DNA of 64,000 nucleotides from an uncultured Bacilli bacterium (GTDB lineage: Bacteria > Bacillota_I > Bacilli_A > RF39 > UBA660): positions 1 through 64,000 of the forward strand of contig CAKPMX010000006.1 in assembly GCA_934168205.1 (NCBI GenBank). The letters are read 5' to 3'. The position numbers and the translations under genes were made by a program. The notes below the pieces were generated by a model. The model did not search any database. It saw nothing but the letters and a program-made list of their open reading frames with translations, and was not told the DNA's origin. Numbering within the stretch: position 1 is the first letter of the stretch; the number at the start of each line of letters is the position of its first letter. Below are positions 24,984 to 33,200 of this stretch, one piece after another.

Positions 24984-25718
24984 TTACAATTCCTCATAAT
25001 ACGCACTTGATTTTTGCTCATCAAGCTGATTATTTCTTTCTTTTCTGTTTCTAAAATTAGTAATATATTTCTTTGCATCTTCCACAGTACGTACATTTGC
25101 TTTAGACCAGTTATATAAAATTTTGTCTATGTATTTGATAACAAATTGTCCGCTCGTTGATGCTTCTTGTACTGCTAATTTTAATATTTCAATTGGATAA
25201 TCCCAACTCCGAATCATTTCTATTTCTAGAGGACTTAATAATCTTCCAAATTCCTTTTCAATAATTTCAAAAATGTTTTCAGTTGGTTGCTCTAATATAT
25301 TATTACTATTATTATAACTATTCTTATCTATACTGGGTTGCCATTTGGTTGCCAAATGGTTGCCAGACACATTTTCGCCTTGAAAATCATAAATTTTGTT
25401 GTTAACTAATAATTGATTTCTTTCTTCTAAATGAATTGTTGGATTGTACCTATCTTTTCGAATTGTATTATGTATTAGCCAGTGTCTGATTACACATACT
25501 TTATTCTTAAACGGTATTAAATAGTTTTTTGCAATTAATATCTTAAGATCATCTTCCGTACATCCTATCATTTTCATAATTTTTGTAGGTGAATCAATAA
25601 AACCGTCATCATCTGCTCTCATGCAAAAATCATAATACAATAATCTTGCCGAAATCGGCATCTGAATAAACATATCGGTATCAATGATGTTCATACTAAG
25701 CATTCTTTTTTGTGCCAT
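24984..25718 (-). CDS. Replisome organizer with DnaD-like domain, contains candidate origin
   Basis: 244 residues. The N-terminal domain (SARLLYYDFCMRADDDGFID, with MKMIGCTEDDLKILI) is the winged-helix part of phage replisome organizers. The C-terminal domain (RLLSPLEIEMIRSWDYPIEI, LKLAVQEASTSGQFVIKYID KILYNW) is DnaD-like and recruits helicase. The middle, low-complexity part (Asn/Ser-rich) is encoded by an AT-rich stretch next to three 11-bp-spaced repeats, as in other phages whose origin lies inside this gene. Confidence 0.88.
   Translation of the reverse strand: MAQKRMLSMNIIDTDMFIQMPISARLLYYDFCMRADDDGFIDSPTKIMKMIGCTEDDLKILIAKNYLIPFKNKVCVIRHWLIHNTIRKDRYNPTIHLEERNQLLVNNKIYDFQGENVSGNHLATKWQPSIDKNSYNNSNNILEQPTENIFEIIEKEFGRLLSPLEIEMIRSWDYPIEILKLAVQEASTSGQFVIKYIDKILYNWSKANVRTVEDAKKYITNFRNRKERNNQLDEQKSSAYYEEL
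25290..25365. other. Candidate phage replication origin (three iterons plus AT-rich region)
   Basis: GGTTGCCA occurs three times at exact 11-bp spacing (25336, 25347, 25358), one helical turn apart. About 40 bp of nearly pure A/T lie alongside at 25290-25330. Both lie within the initiator gene, as in Lactococcus and Listeria phages. Confidence 0.65.
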
Positions 25719-25768
25719 ATTATATAATCATCCTTTCTTTTTTTATTGATAACCGAACCCTTTCTTTT

Positions 25769-26020
25769 TTATTTGTTCAAATTGTTGGCTTTTTTTAAGT
25801 ATGAAATGTTAATTCCATAATATAGAACAACCTCTTCCATCGGAACTTTGTATCTTGGTAGTCTCAAATATTTATCTTTTATATTGCTTTCAATTGCTCT
25901 TCTTTCACTTAGAGCAGTACTGTAGCAACAACCCCTAATTTTCATAATGTCATTAGTCGTAGCCCATTGTTTATTTATTAGTTTTAGTAATTCTGCTGAA
26001 TTCAAATCAATATTACTCAT
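25769..26020 (-). CDS. Small helix-turn-helix protein (excisionase-like)
   Basis: 83 residues. KQWATTNDIMKIRGCCYSTA followed by an ALSERRAIESNIK recognition helix looks like a MerR/excisionase-type winged helix, and a C-terminal segment reads LPRYKVPMEEVVLYYGINIS. It lies between the switch and replication genes, where excisionases or early regulators occur. The exact role is uncertain. Confidence 0.6.
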   Translation of the reverse strand: MSNIDLNSAELLKLINKQWATTNDIMKIRGCCYSTALSERRAIESNIKDKYLRLPRYKVPMEEVVLYYGINISYLKKANNLNK

Positions 26021-26213
26021 TATCTATTAAGAATTGTCTTGCCTCATAATAGGAGCAAACATATCCTTTTGATTCATCACATTTTTGAGCTACTTCATCA
26101 AATTTATTTATTGAATTCAAAATAAAATGAGTAAATAAATAAGCTATTGCAAAAAAGCAAATAATTGCAATTGTATTCTTTACCCATTTTCTTAGTCTTA
26201 ATTTTTTCTTCAT
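26013..26213 (-). CDS. Small phage membrane protein
   Basis: 66 residues: a very basic N-terminus (MKKKLRLRKWVK), a membrane helix (TIAIICFFAIAYLFTHFIL) and an extracellular or periplasm-facing tail with two Cys (EVAQKCDESKGYVCSYYEA) that may form a disulphide. I prefer the ATG nine bases after AAAGGA. It is the first gene after cro and could act in superinfection exclusion (inference). Confidence 0.55.
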   Translation of the reverse strand: MKKKLRLRKWVKNTIAIICFFAIAYLFTHFILNSINKFDEVAQKCDESKGYVCSYYEARQFLIDNE

Positions 26214-26236
26214 ATTATCAAATCCTTTCATTATAT

Positions 26237-26258
26237 TTTTTAGTCTCGCCAGACTTTT
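26237..26258 (-). repeat. 22-bp hairpin element, copy 1 (after cro)
   Basis: TTTTTAGTCTCGCCAGACTTTT on the plus strand contains the stem AGTCT/AGACT with a CGCC loop. The minus-strand (lytic) transcript carries AAAAGTCTGGCGAGACTAAA directly after the cro stop codon. A perfect inverted copy lies at 26943-26964, so the pair brackets the switch. Confidence 0.8.
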
Positions 26259-26499
26259 ATAATATTTTTTTTATGTTATTTTTGTGCATATTTTCACAGA
26301 TATTTCTAAAAAAAATATTTAATGGTTCATTATAAAAATTCAATAAGTTTTCCAATGTTTCTATTGAAAAATTAAACTTTCCGGATTCATATTTTCTGAT
26401 TGTTTCATACGATAAACCGAAATTTGCTGCAACTTGTTCTCGTGAAAAGCCGCATCTTATTCTAGTTGCCTTTAATTCTTTAGCAATTAAATCTATCAT
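26257..26499 (-). CDS. Cro-like XRE-family regulator
   Basis: 80 residues with an HTH at residues ~5-60: LKATRIRCGFSREQVAANFG, then LSYETIRKYESGKFNF and a TLENLLNFYNEPLNIFF helix. It is divergent from the second XRE gene and is the first gene of the lytic (minus) transcript, so it is the Cro counterpart. An AGGAGG site precedes the ATG. One operator-like site lies inside its own 3' end. Confidence 0.85.
   Translation of the reverse strand: MIDLIAKELKATRIRCGFSREQVAANFGLSYETIRKYESGKFNFSIETLENLLNFYNEPLNIFFRNICENMHKNNIKKIL
26284..26297. promoter_or_regulatory. Operator-like site 1, GTGCATATTTTCAC
   Basis: Identical to the site at 26530-26543 and one base different from 26560-26573. It has the form GTG-N8-CAC, imperfectly palindromic, and lies within the cro coding region. 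It may let the repressor act from a distance by looping. Confidence 0.55.
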
Positions 26500-26529
26500 T
26501 TATTAACCTCCTATCTGATTCAATTATAT

Positions 26530-26543
26530 GTGCATATTTTCAC
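26530..26543. promoter_or_regulatory. Operator-like site 2, GTGCATATTTTCAC
   Basis: Lies in the divergent cro/cI promoter region, 30 bp (about three helical turns) from site 3. The symmetry GTG...CAC fits XRE-type dimer binding. Confidence 0.65.
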
Positions 26544-26559
26544 AATGTCAATATTTTTT

Positions 26560-26573
26560 GTGCATTTTTTCAC
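26560..26573. promoter_or_regulatory. Operator-like site 3, GTGCATTTTTTCAC
   Basis: One mismatch to the other two sites, located on the repressor side of the divergent promoter region. Confidence 0.65.
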
Positions 26574-26631
26574 TTTATAATTGTATTTTACAAGCAATAT
26601 GGTAAAATATAAATGAAAGGAGGTATCTATA

Positions 26632-26880
26632 GTGGCAAAATACTTTAATAATAATTTAAAGCATATAAGGAATATTCTCAATATATCTCAGCAAGAAATT
26701 GCTGATAAAATTAAAGTTGATCGTTCATCTATATCACGGTGGGAAAAAGGGGAAATAGATACCCCTCTTGAAGCAGCATTGAATATAGCAGATTTTTTCA
26801 AAGTAAAATATGAATTTTTCTTTGGTCAAGATTTGACAAAAATTACAAAAGAACAATTGCAAAAATATTTGAAAGATTAA
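26632..26880 (+). CDS. CI-like XRE-family repressor (short, no peptidase domain)
   Basis: 82 residues from a GTG with an AAAGGAGG site. HTH: LKHIRNILNISQQEIADKIK, then VDRSSISRWEKGEIDTPLEA and an ALNIADFFKVKYEFFFGQDL helix. It is the only plus-strand gene besides the integrase, so it defines the lysogenic side. Lacking a LexA-type S24 domain, it cannot be inactivated by RecA cleavage in the lambda manner, and induction must use another route (inference). Confidence 0.85.
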   Translation: MAKYFNNNLKHIRNILNISQQEIADKIKVDRSSISRWEKGEIDTPLEAALNIADFFKVKYEFFFGQDLTKITKEQLQKYLKD

Positions 26881-26891
26881 ACGTCAACAGA

Positions 26892-26926
26892 GTAAAAAAA
26901 AAGACCTCGTGCAGCAACACGAAGTC
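26892..26926 (-). terminator. Hairpin after the repressor, terminator on the minus strand
   Basis: Nine-base arms GACCTCGTG/CACGAAGTC (one mismatch, six-base loop) are followed on the minus strand by nine T. It would block minus-strand transcripts coming from the integrase side. On the plus strand only a weak A/T tail follows. Confidence 0.65.
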
Positions 26927-26942
26927 AAATTTGAAAAATCAC

Positions 26943-26964
26943 AAAAGTCTGGCGAGACTAAAAA
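26943..26964 (+). repeat. 22-bp hairpin element, copy 2 (between repressor and integrase)
   Basis: A perfect inverted copy of 26237-26258. It lies downstream of the repressor gene and about 20 bp before the integrase promoter, so the plus-strand transcript from cI carries the same AGTCTGGCGAGACT hairpin as the lytic transcript. Confidence 0.8.
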
Positions 26965-26984
26965 CAAGATAACAGTACAATACT

Positions 26985-27020
26985 GATATAATGTATTGGA
27001 TTTTTCTATTACATTATATC
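26985..27020 (+). promoter_or_regulatory. Integrase promoter -10 within an 11-bp inverted repeat
   Basis: TGATATAATG gives an extended -10 (TATAAT at 26987-26992). GATATAATGTA is mirrored by TACATTATATC with a 14-bp spacer, so the 5' mRNA region can fold or bind a dimeric regulator. Confidence 0.55.
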
Positions 27021-27058
27021 ATAAATTTCAATTTAAAATCAACAGAAAGGGTGATATA

Positions 27059-28198
27059 ATGCCTGTCTATAAGGAGAAAAGTAAAAAAAGATGGACAAAA
27101 GATGGAAGAGCATATTACTTCAGAGAATATTACATAGATCAATATGGAGTAAAAAAACAATATCGTAGTGAATACTATATAGACCGTGAAAAAGCAGAAG
27201 AGGAAAGAGCAAAATGGTTACTACAACTAAAAATCGATAATGATGCATCTTTAAACATATCTTTTAAAGAGGTTTATGAAGAATGGTATGTTTATAAATC
27301 AATGACTTTAAAATGTACAACTGCTTACAAATTAAAAAAATCGTTAGATAAAAATATATTAAATTATTTCAAAATATATAAACTAAATTATATAAAAATG
27401 AATGTAATAACATTATATTATAATTATTTACAAAAACAAAACTTATCACCTAAATATCAAAATAAAATGGTGGGTTATTTAAAAGAGTTATTAACTTATG
27501 CATCAGACAATTATAATTTTGATAGAAAAGTATTATCAAAAATAAACAAGAAAAGAATCACATCAATAGAAAATCAGCAAAATTCAGAATGGAACTTTTG
27601 GACATATGATGAATTTAACCTTTTTATAAGTTATGTGGATAATGAGTATTGGAGTCTGATTTTCAATTTTATGTATTTTACCGGCTTGCGAATCGGAGAA
27701 TTTATAGCATTAACATGGAACGATTTAAACTTCAAAAACAAAACACTAAGAATTAACAAAAGTTACACAAATAAATCTGGTAACAAAGATATCCATATTG
27801 TAGATCCAAAAACAAGTAATTCAATAAGAGAAATAGATTTAGATGATAATTTAATTGATTTATTAACCAAGCATTACAAAAACGAATCACAAATATATAA
27901 GTTTCAAAAGGACATGAATATATTTGGAAATATAGATTATATTGCTCCAACAACATTTGCAAGGTATTTAGATTTGTATATAAAAAAAGCAAACGTAAAA
28001 AGAATAACACCTCATGGGTTCAGACATTCGCATGTATCATTATTATTTCATCTAGGGTGTGATGAACTTGAAGTTGCGGAAAGAGTTGGTGATACAGTAG
28101 AAGTAATTAGAAAAACATATTATCATATGTTTCCATCCAAGAAAAGTAATACTGTAAAAGCATTAAATGATTTAAAAAGTCTTAAAAATAAGACGTAA
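27059..28198 (+). CDS. int: Phage integrase (tyrosine recombinase, tRNA-Arg attachment)
   Basis: 379 residues. The start is ATG after AAAGGGTGATATA; a 21-residue longer reading lacks a site. An N-terminal arm-binding domain (RWTKDGRAYYFREYYIDQYG) leads to a SAM-like core-binding domain (~70-170). The catalytic domain has Arg in FTGLRIGEFIALTW, His-x-x-Arg in TPHGFRHSHVS and the Tyr in RKTYYHMFP. The gene ends beside tRNA-Arg, so it probably recombines the phage into the tRNA 3' end. Two copies of AAGACGTAAAT at its 3' end may be arm-type sites. Confidence 0.95.
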   Translation: MPVYKEKSKKRWTKDGRAYYFREYYIDQYGVKKQYRSEYYIDREKAEEERAKWLLQLKIDNDASLNISFKEVYEEWYVYKSMTLKCTTAYKLKKSLDKNILNYFKIYKLNYIKMNVITLYYNYLQKQNLSPKYQNKMVGYLKELLTYASDNYNFDRKVLSKINKKRITSIENQQNSEWNFWTYDEFNLFISYVDNEYWSLIFNFMYFTGLRIGEFIALTWNDLNFKNKTLRINKSYTNKSGNKDIHIVDPKTSNSIREIDLDDNLIDLLTKHYKNESQIYKFQKDMNIFGNIDYIAPTTFARYLDLYIKKANVKRITPHGFRHSHVSLLFHLGCDELEVAERVGDTVEVIRKTYYHMFPSKKSNTVKALNDLKSLKNKT

Positions 28199-28229
28199 AT
28201 AAGACGTAAAAATGTTAAAACACAAAAAA

Positions 28230-28250
28230 CCCTTGTAAAACAAGGGTGAT
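28230..28250. terminator. Bidirectional terminator between integrase and tRNA-Arg
   Basis: Stem CCCTTG/CAAGGG with a five-base loop. TTTTT follows within a few bases on the plus strand and TTTTTTG follows directly on the minus strand. It serves both the integrase and the tRNA. Confidence 0.85.
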
Positions 28251-28258
28251 TTTTAAAA

Positions 28259-28335
28259 TGGTGTCCGCGAGGCGACTCGAACGCCTGACCGATCGCTTAG
28301 AAGGCGATTGCTCTATCCAGCTGAGCTACGCAGAC
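28259..28335 (-). tRNA. tRNA-Arg (anticodon UCU)
   Basis: A 77-nt cloverleaf with CCA encoded. The acceptor stem is GTCTGCG/CGCGGAC, the D-arm contains AGCTCAGCTGGATAGAGC, the anticodon arm is ATCGC-CTTCTAA-GCGAT (anticodon TCT, reads AGA) and the T-arm is AGGCG-TTCGAGT-CGCCT. Its 3' end faces the integrase and is the likely phage attachment core. Confidence 0.98.
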
Positions 28336-28354
28336 ATATCAACTGACAAATAGA

Positions 28355-28383
28355 ATTATACAATAAAAGCCCTATTCTTGCAA
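28355..28383 (-). promoter_or_regulatory. Promoter of tRNA-Arg
   Basis: TTGCAA, 17 bases, TATAAT on the minus strand, about 20 bp before the tRNA 5' end. The -35 lies in the loop of the gerM terminator. Confidence 0.75.
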
Positions 28384-28390
28384 GAGCTTT
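28366..28390 (-). terminator. Terminator after the GerM-domain gene
   Basis: Stem AAAGCTC/GGGCTTT with an 11-base loop followed by TTATTG on the minus strand; moderate strength. Confidence 0.55.
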
Positions 28391-28415
28391 TTTATACTTT
28401 TTCTAAATATCACAC

Positions 28416-29369
28416 TTATTTAATTACATTATCTTCCCTATCAACATAATTAATTCTTTGTCCATTTACCATAAAACTAACCATTGAAACATTATAATTA
28501 TCAAAAACAGAATAAGCCAAACTATAAAGAACTTCTTCTAAAATCTTATCATTTCCATCAAATAAATAATCATTAAAATTAAGATACATTATATCATTAT
28601 CTTCCTTATAATCTAAAAGACGTACATTACTATTTAAAAAGCTCATCAAATTACTTTCATATATATAACTAGAAGCCAACTCTTCAACTATAATCTTAAT
28701 CTTATCTCTTTCATCATTTACATACTTAGTAACTGGTACATAATATAAATTATTATCAATATTTTCCAAATAATATATCACAACTTTATTAATATTATTA
28801 TACGAAGTAATACTAAAATTCTTATTTATACCAATACTTTTATTAATAACTGATGGAATCTCTTCTAATGAATTAGGATATTTATCTAATACTTTACCAT
28901 CAACTAATATACTAACTCCCTCATAATTACCAAGTTCCAATATACTATAAACAATAGCTGTCACCATTGGCTTTTCCATATCAGAACTAACCTTAAGTAA
29001 TTCTTTAGAAAAATCAACTGTAACTAAATCATTACCAACCATAACATTATTTACTACTGTCCCTTTAGGAATAAGTTTCTTTAATCCTTCTGGAAAACTA
29101 TTAGAACTTCCCTCAGTTAAATTAAGAAGTAATTTATTAATCTTCTCTTCAGCAGTATTTCCTTCTAATAATATTTTAGTCTTTACTAATAAACCTTTAT
29201 CATTTAATAAATAAATAACATCAGTCTTAAATCCAGCTATATCTTCAATTTCCAAATTAGTCTTTAATACATTCTCAGTCTTAGAATTAGTAATAGTAAA
29301 AACAGTAAGTAATACAAATAATGTTAAAGTAGTTAAAAATATTTTTCTTAAAGCCTTAGTCCTAAGCAT
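28416..29369 (-). CDS. GerM-domain sporulation/germination protein
   Basis: 317 residues with an N-terminal membrane anchor (IFLTTLTLFVLLTVFTI). Two GerMN domains follow: residues ~50-175 (VIYLLNDKGLLVKTKILLEG, VTVDFSKELLKVSSDMEKPM) and ~190-315 (YYVPVTKYVNDERDKIKIIV, IMYLNFNDYLF). GerM is a mother-cell protein of spore-formers needed for engulfment and germination. The ATG follows AGGTGA. It directly follows gerE, and the two genes are also close in Bacillus subtilis. Confidence 0.85.
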   Translation of the reverse strand: MLRTKALRKIFLTTLTLFVLLTVFTITNSKTENVLKTNLEIEDIAGFKTDVIYLLNDKGLLVKTKILLEGNTAEEKINKLLLNLTEGSSNSFPEGLKKLIPKGTVVNNVMVGNDLVTVDFSKELLKVSSDMEKPMVTAIVYSILELGNYEGVSILVDGKVLDKYPNSLEEIPSVINKSIGINKNFSITSYNNINKVVIYYLENIDNNLYYVPVTKYVNDERDKIKIIVEELASSYIYESNLMSFLNSNVRLLDYKEDNDIMYLNFNDYLFDGNDKILEEVLYSLAYSVFDNYNVSMVSFMVNGQRINYVDREDNVIK

Positions 29370-29416
29370 AAAATCACCTATAAAAGTATATGAAAAATCG
29401 TGCCATTTTAGCACGA

Positions 29417-29623
29417 TTATAATGATAATTCTTTAAGTTTTAATAATTCTACTACTGCGCCTGCTCTACCATTAACTCCAAGTTTTTGCATTACATTAGA
29501 AATATGATTTCTAACTGTTTTTTCACTAATTCCTAATTCACTAGCGATTTCTTTAGTACTCTTATTTACTATTAAAAGCTCAAAGACTGATTTTTCTCTA
29601 GCTGTTAATATTGTATTAGCCAT
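29417..29623 (-). CDS. gerE: GerE-like LuxR-type transcription factor
   Basis: 68 residues consisting of only a LuxR/GerE HTH: LTAREKSVFELLIVNKSTKE, IASELGISEKTVRNHISNVM, QKLGVNGRAGAVVELLKLKE. This length and sequence are close to Bacillus GerE (74 residues), the last regulator of the mother-cell line of sporulation, which activates and represses spore-coat genes. The ATG follows AGGTGA. A CATACAAT box resembling sporulation -10 elements lies just upstream. Confidence 0.88.
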   Translation of the reverse strand: MANTILTAREKSVFELLIVNKSTKEIASELGISEKTVRNHISNVMQKLGVNGRAGAVVELLKLKELSL

Positions 29624-29641
29624 TTTCACTTCACCTAGAAT

Positions 29642-29649
29642 ATTGTATG
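29642..29649 (-). promoter_or_regulatory. Possible sigma-E/K-type -10 box before gerE
   Basis: CATACAAT matches the mother-cell -10 consensus CATACAnT. A convincing -35 at the right spacing is not seen (an ATACA lies about 16 bases upstream). Confidence 0.4.
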
Positions 29650-29683
29650 AAAAAAGACTAATAAGTTGTATGTATTTACCTAA

Positions 29684-30184
29684 TTAACTCTTTTGAAATT
29701 TAACAGTAGTAAACATTTTATTCTTATAAGACTTTTGTACTAACCTCATTATATTATTAGCCAAAGTACTATCATGCTTATCAGCAACACAAACAACATT
29801 AACATTACTATTATCTATTTTAACAAAACAGTTATTATTATAAGTCTTCTTTATCTCCTTTTCTATTTCTTCTTCTTTTCCTTGCAATTCATTTAAGTAT
29901 TTTAATTTCTCATAAGCATTATTCTTCTCCTCTGCACTACTAGCTTCATTAGTTAATAGTTCTTGTAAAACATCCATCTCATTTTGTCTTTCTTCTTCTA
30001 GACTAACCCTCATCGCAACTAATGATGAAGTCTCTTCAATTTTAATTTTCTCATTCTTAGTAGAAACTACTTTCTCATCTTTCTTATTAGAAATAAGTAA
30101 ATCATTTGGCATAGTAATATAATAAACACTAAGTACAAGTATTAAACTAAATAATGTTAAAAACCATAAATTCTGTTTGCTCAT
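29684..30184 (-). CDS. spoIIIAH: SpoIIIAH-like protein
   Basis: 166 residues: a short cytoplasmic tip, a membrane helix (LWFLTLFSLILVLSVYYITM), a coiled-coil region with MRVSLEEERQNEMDVLQELL, and a YscJ/FliF-like ring-building domain at the end (CFVKIDNSNVNVVCVADKHD). In Bacillus, SpoIIIAH in the mother cell pairs with SpoIIQ across the septum to form the feeding-tube channel. Here it stands alone, apart from any other spoIIIA genes in view. A sigma-E-like promoter lies upstream. Confidence 0.85.
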   Translation of the reverse strand: MSKQNLWFLTLFSLILVLSVYYITMPNDLLISNKKDEKVVSTKNEKIKIEETSSLVAMRVSLEEERQNEMDVLQELLTNEASSAEEKNNAYEKLKYLNELQGKEEEIEKEIKKTYNNNCFVKIDNSNVNVVCVADKHDSTLANNIMRLVQKSYKNKMFTTVKFQKS

Positions 30185-30211
30185 AACATGAATTCCTCCT
30201 TGCTTTATTAA

Positions 30212-30239
30212 AATATATGATACAAAAAAAAGAATATGA
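30212..30239 (-). promoter_or_regulatory. Sigma-E-type promoter of spoIIIAH
   Basis: -35 TCATATT, 13 bases, -10 CATATATT on the minus strand, close to the mother-cell sigma-E consensus (TCATATT / CATACAnT). The -35 lies inside the terminator arm of the VWA gene upstream. Confidence 0.6.
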
Positions 30240-30260
30240 AAAAATATTCAATTCATATTC
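30223..30260 (-). terminator. Terminator after the VWA surface protein gene
   Basis: Nine-base arms GAATATGAA/TTCATATTC followed by eight T on the minus strand. Confidence 0.85.
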
Positions 30261-30270
30261 ACTTTATATT

Positions 30271-33200
30271 TTAATCTTCTTCAATTACGTATGGTGAATT
30301 GACAGTCCCATCTCCTTCAATTGTTCTAGTTCCAGGAGCAAGGGAAACAGAAGGACGCACACCGCCAGCGTAGTCGACAAACGCGTTGGAGGAGTCCGGT
30401 CTGCCACGCGAATTGGCATTGAAGCTGCGAGCGTAGTTGTTCTGAAACTCAGAAGGCGACAAGGTCCAGCACCATTGACCTGTATATAGATAATATTTTG
30501 AATCTACAGACCGCTTTGCACCTGCTAACATTACCTCATCTATAGTCAACAGTCCCACTGGATAAGTTAGTTTTCCATTTCCGCCAGAATTTGCAGAAAC
30601 AGTGAAACCATCCCTACTTTCATTTAGACATTCTACGCTAGGACTATGTTTTGTATAAATTCTATTATAAGCACTAAAGTAGGACAGATCAGTTCCGGCA
30701 TCAACATCTTTGCCCGCTAATGAGCCAGAATATAATGTCCTATCATTACACCAGATAGTATCTTCTAGTTTGGAAGTGCATGCAGTCATATTTTGACTGT
30801 ACCAGGTGTCTATTGTCTGTTTCATTTTTGAATCTGTTGTATTCGTAAACATTTCGTTTTTTGCGTCTTCTATATTTTTGCCAGATGATAATGTTAAGTA
30901 ATAAATACTTGTGTTATTACCAAAGTAATTAATATAGTAAACTTTTGTACACTCGCCAGTTGTATTAAGACAGGTATAATGGTACTTCTTTGCAACCATA
31001 GTTCTATCAGTTGACCAGCCAGATGTTGAAGTATATGTATCAGTTAAAGTATATTTAGTTCCATCCCAAGTAACATCATTTCCATACATATAGCCAAATG
31101 TGTCATCGTATGTTATTTGAGACTTATCAGTTAAAGCTATAAGATATTTACTATCACAAGTTGTGCTTGTTAGGTCTTTACATATATAATAGTTTTTATA
31201 TGTACTATAATTTGTGTACCAGTCGACTTTTTTTACTGTTACTGTATCTGTTAGAGTATAAGTATTATTACCATTATCAGTTATACCTTTGCCTAGTGTT
31301 ATAGTTTGTGTATCTGGATCAGTTACACCAGCTGATAAAGATAAATTATATTGATAATTCCTATCTGCACCGACTATATAGTAAACTGTTGAACAAGTAG
31401 TTGATGTACTTCTACATGTATAATATCCTGTTAAAGTACTATAATTATCTGACCAAGATTTTTGTTCTGCATTTTGTAAAGTATACTTTCCATTAGAATA
31501 GGTAATAGATGTTCCATAATAATAATTTGTACTAGAAACATTATATGTGTTTAAAACATTTATAATTGGAAGGCTATACTGATTATATGTGTATCTTGTA
31601 CCATACATATATCCTACATCCGCTGGTGAACTTTTATTTGTATTAAAGGCTGATGTTCCTATTTGAGAAGCGGTACCATTATTATTACAGCTTCTTACTA
31701 AATTACCTGTTGCTTTATCTATAGAGAAAGTTACAGAGTCTGTACCAGATGATACAGAAACGTCTTTTGTATATTTAACCATAATAACATTTGAAGATGT
31801 TAATTCTCCTAGAGATATTGTACCTGTATTAGTACCAGAATCAACACCTATCTCTATACCATCTTTATAAAAGTAGGCTTCATCCGCGGCTAGTTCTGAT
31901 GATACAGAATATGACAATACATATGTTCCGGATTCAGCTACTGAAAAAGATATTATTCCTGTTTTTGAATGTGATTTATTAGTACTTGTCCATTTATTAG
32001 TAGATGTATCGTATGTATAAGGATAAGTTGTGTCATTTGAAATATTAATATATTTATCTTGGCTTATAGGTATTGAAGAATCATAATCATCTTTAGGAGT
32101 ACCATTATAAATTAGTTTAACCCCGCCAGTTGATGTTGTTCTCACCATTTTCCAACAGAATCCGGCAAATAAGACATTGTTATTATCTATATTTCCTCGA
32201 TAGTAATGTACTGGATATGTATCATTCTCTGTACTTGCTATTGTATATACTCCAGAATTGGAATAATATGAATCAAAATTAACATTTGTATCTAATCCTA
32301 TGGAACTATCTGCCATTAATCTATATAATGTTTGTACTTTAGATATTGTTCCATCCATAGACTTTGTAATACTTAGCTTTTTCCAAATAGCTCTTAAGGT
32401 TACATTTTTCTCGGGCATTATAAATGTATCTTCATTTACTTCTTTTACTCCTGCTGTAACTATTTTCCAGCCTTGAAATTGATATCCTGCACACACTGGT
32501 ACTTTATTTTCTTTTTGTACTGTATCAAAGACAAAATAATTACTTGTACCTGGTACATTAGAAACAACACATCCTGCTGGAGTATTTCCTTCATATATAA
32601 CTGTATATTTATCTTTTAATATAGTTGTTTTTGTAGTAGATTCTGTTGTAGATATATTACCTATTTTATAAGTAATATCTGTCTTTGTATGTGTTAGATA
32701 TATTCCTCCTACTCCAATTAAATTATTATTAAAATTAATATCTATTGTTAATATTGCATCTGTTCCTGATTTTAATCCTGATAAATTCCAGACAACTTTA
32801 TTACTTTGAATAGTTGCTTTGCCAAACGTAGTATTAATATCTGTTACATTATTTAAATTAAAATAATTAGTATCTACATAGTCAGTTAAAGTAAATTCAT
32901 CATAAGTAGCAGTAGTTAAAGATGCTTTATATAAAAACTCATTTAAGTTATCTTTATTAGCTAAATACTGAGTATCTGTTATATTCTTAATACCAGTTAA
33001 TACTGTGTCCCCTAGTTCATACTGTATACCAGATATATCTAAATAGTTATATTTACTCTTTAAGTATTTATATTGTGATACTTCATTAGGTGTATCAATT
33101 GTAGGAAGACCATCTGTTAAGAATAATACTACACAGTCTCTATTAGACTCTTTATTGTATGTACTTAGTATATCATCTACTTTAATTAATGCTTGATAAT

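Noticed and set aside
26237..26964. The 22-bp inverted repeats considered as phage attachment sites
   Set aside because: Attachment sites are direct repeats at the prophage ends. These are inverted and internal, and the integrase adjoins the tRNA 3' end instead.
28191..28213. Tandem AAGACGTAAAT at the integrase 3' end considered as a proven arm-type site
   Set aside because: Only two copies are seen on this side and the other phage end is missing, so it stays a remark in the integrase entry.
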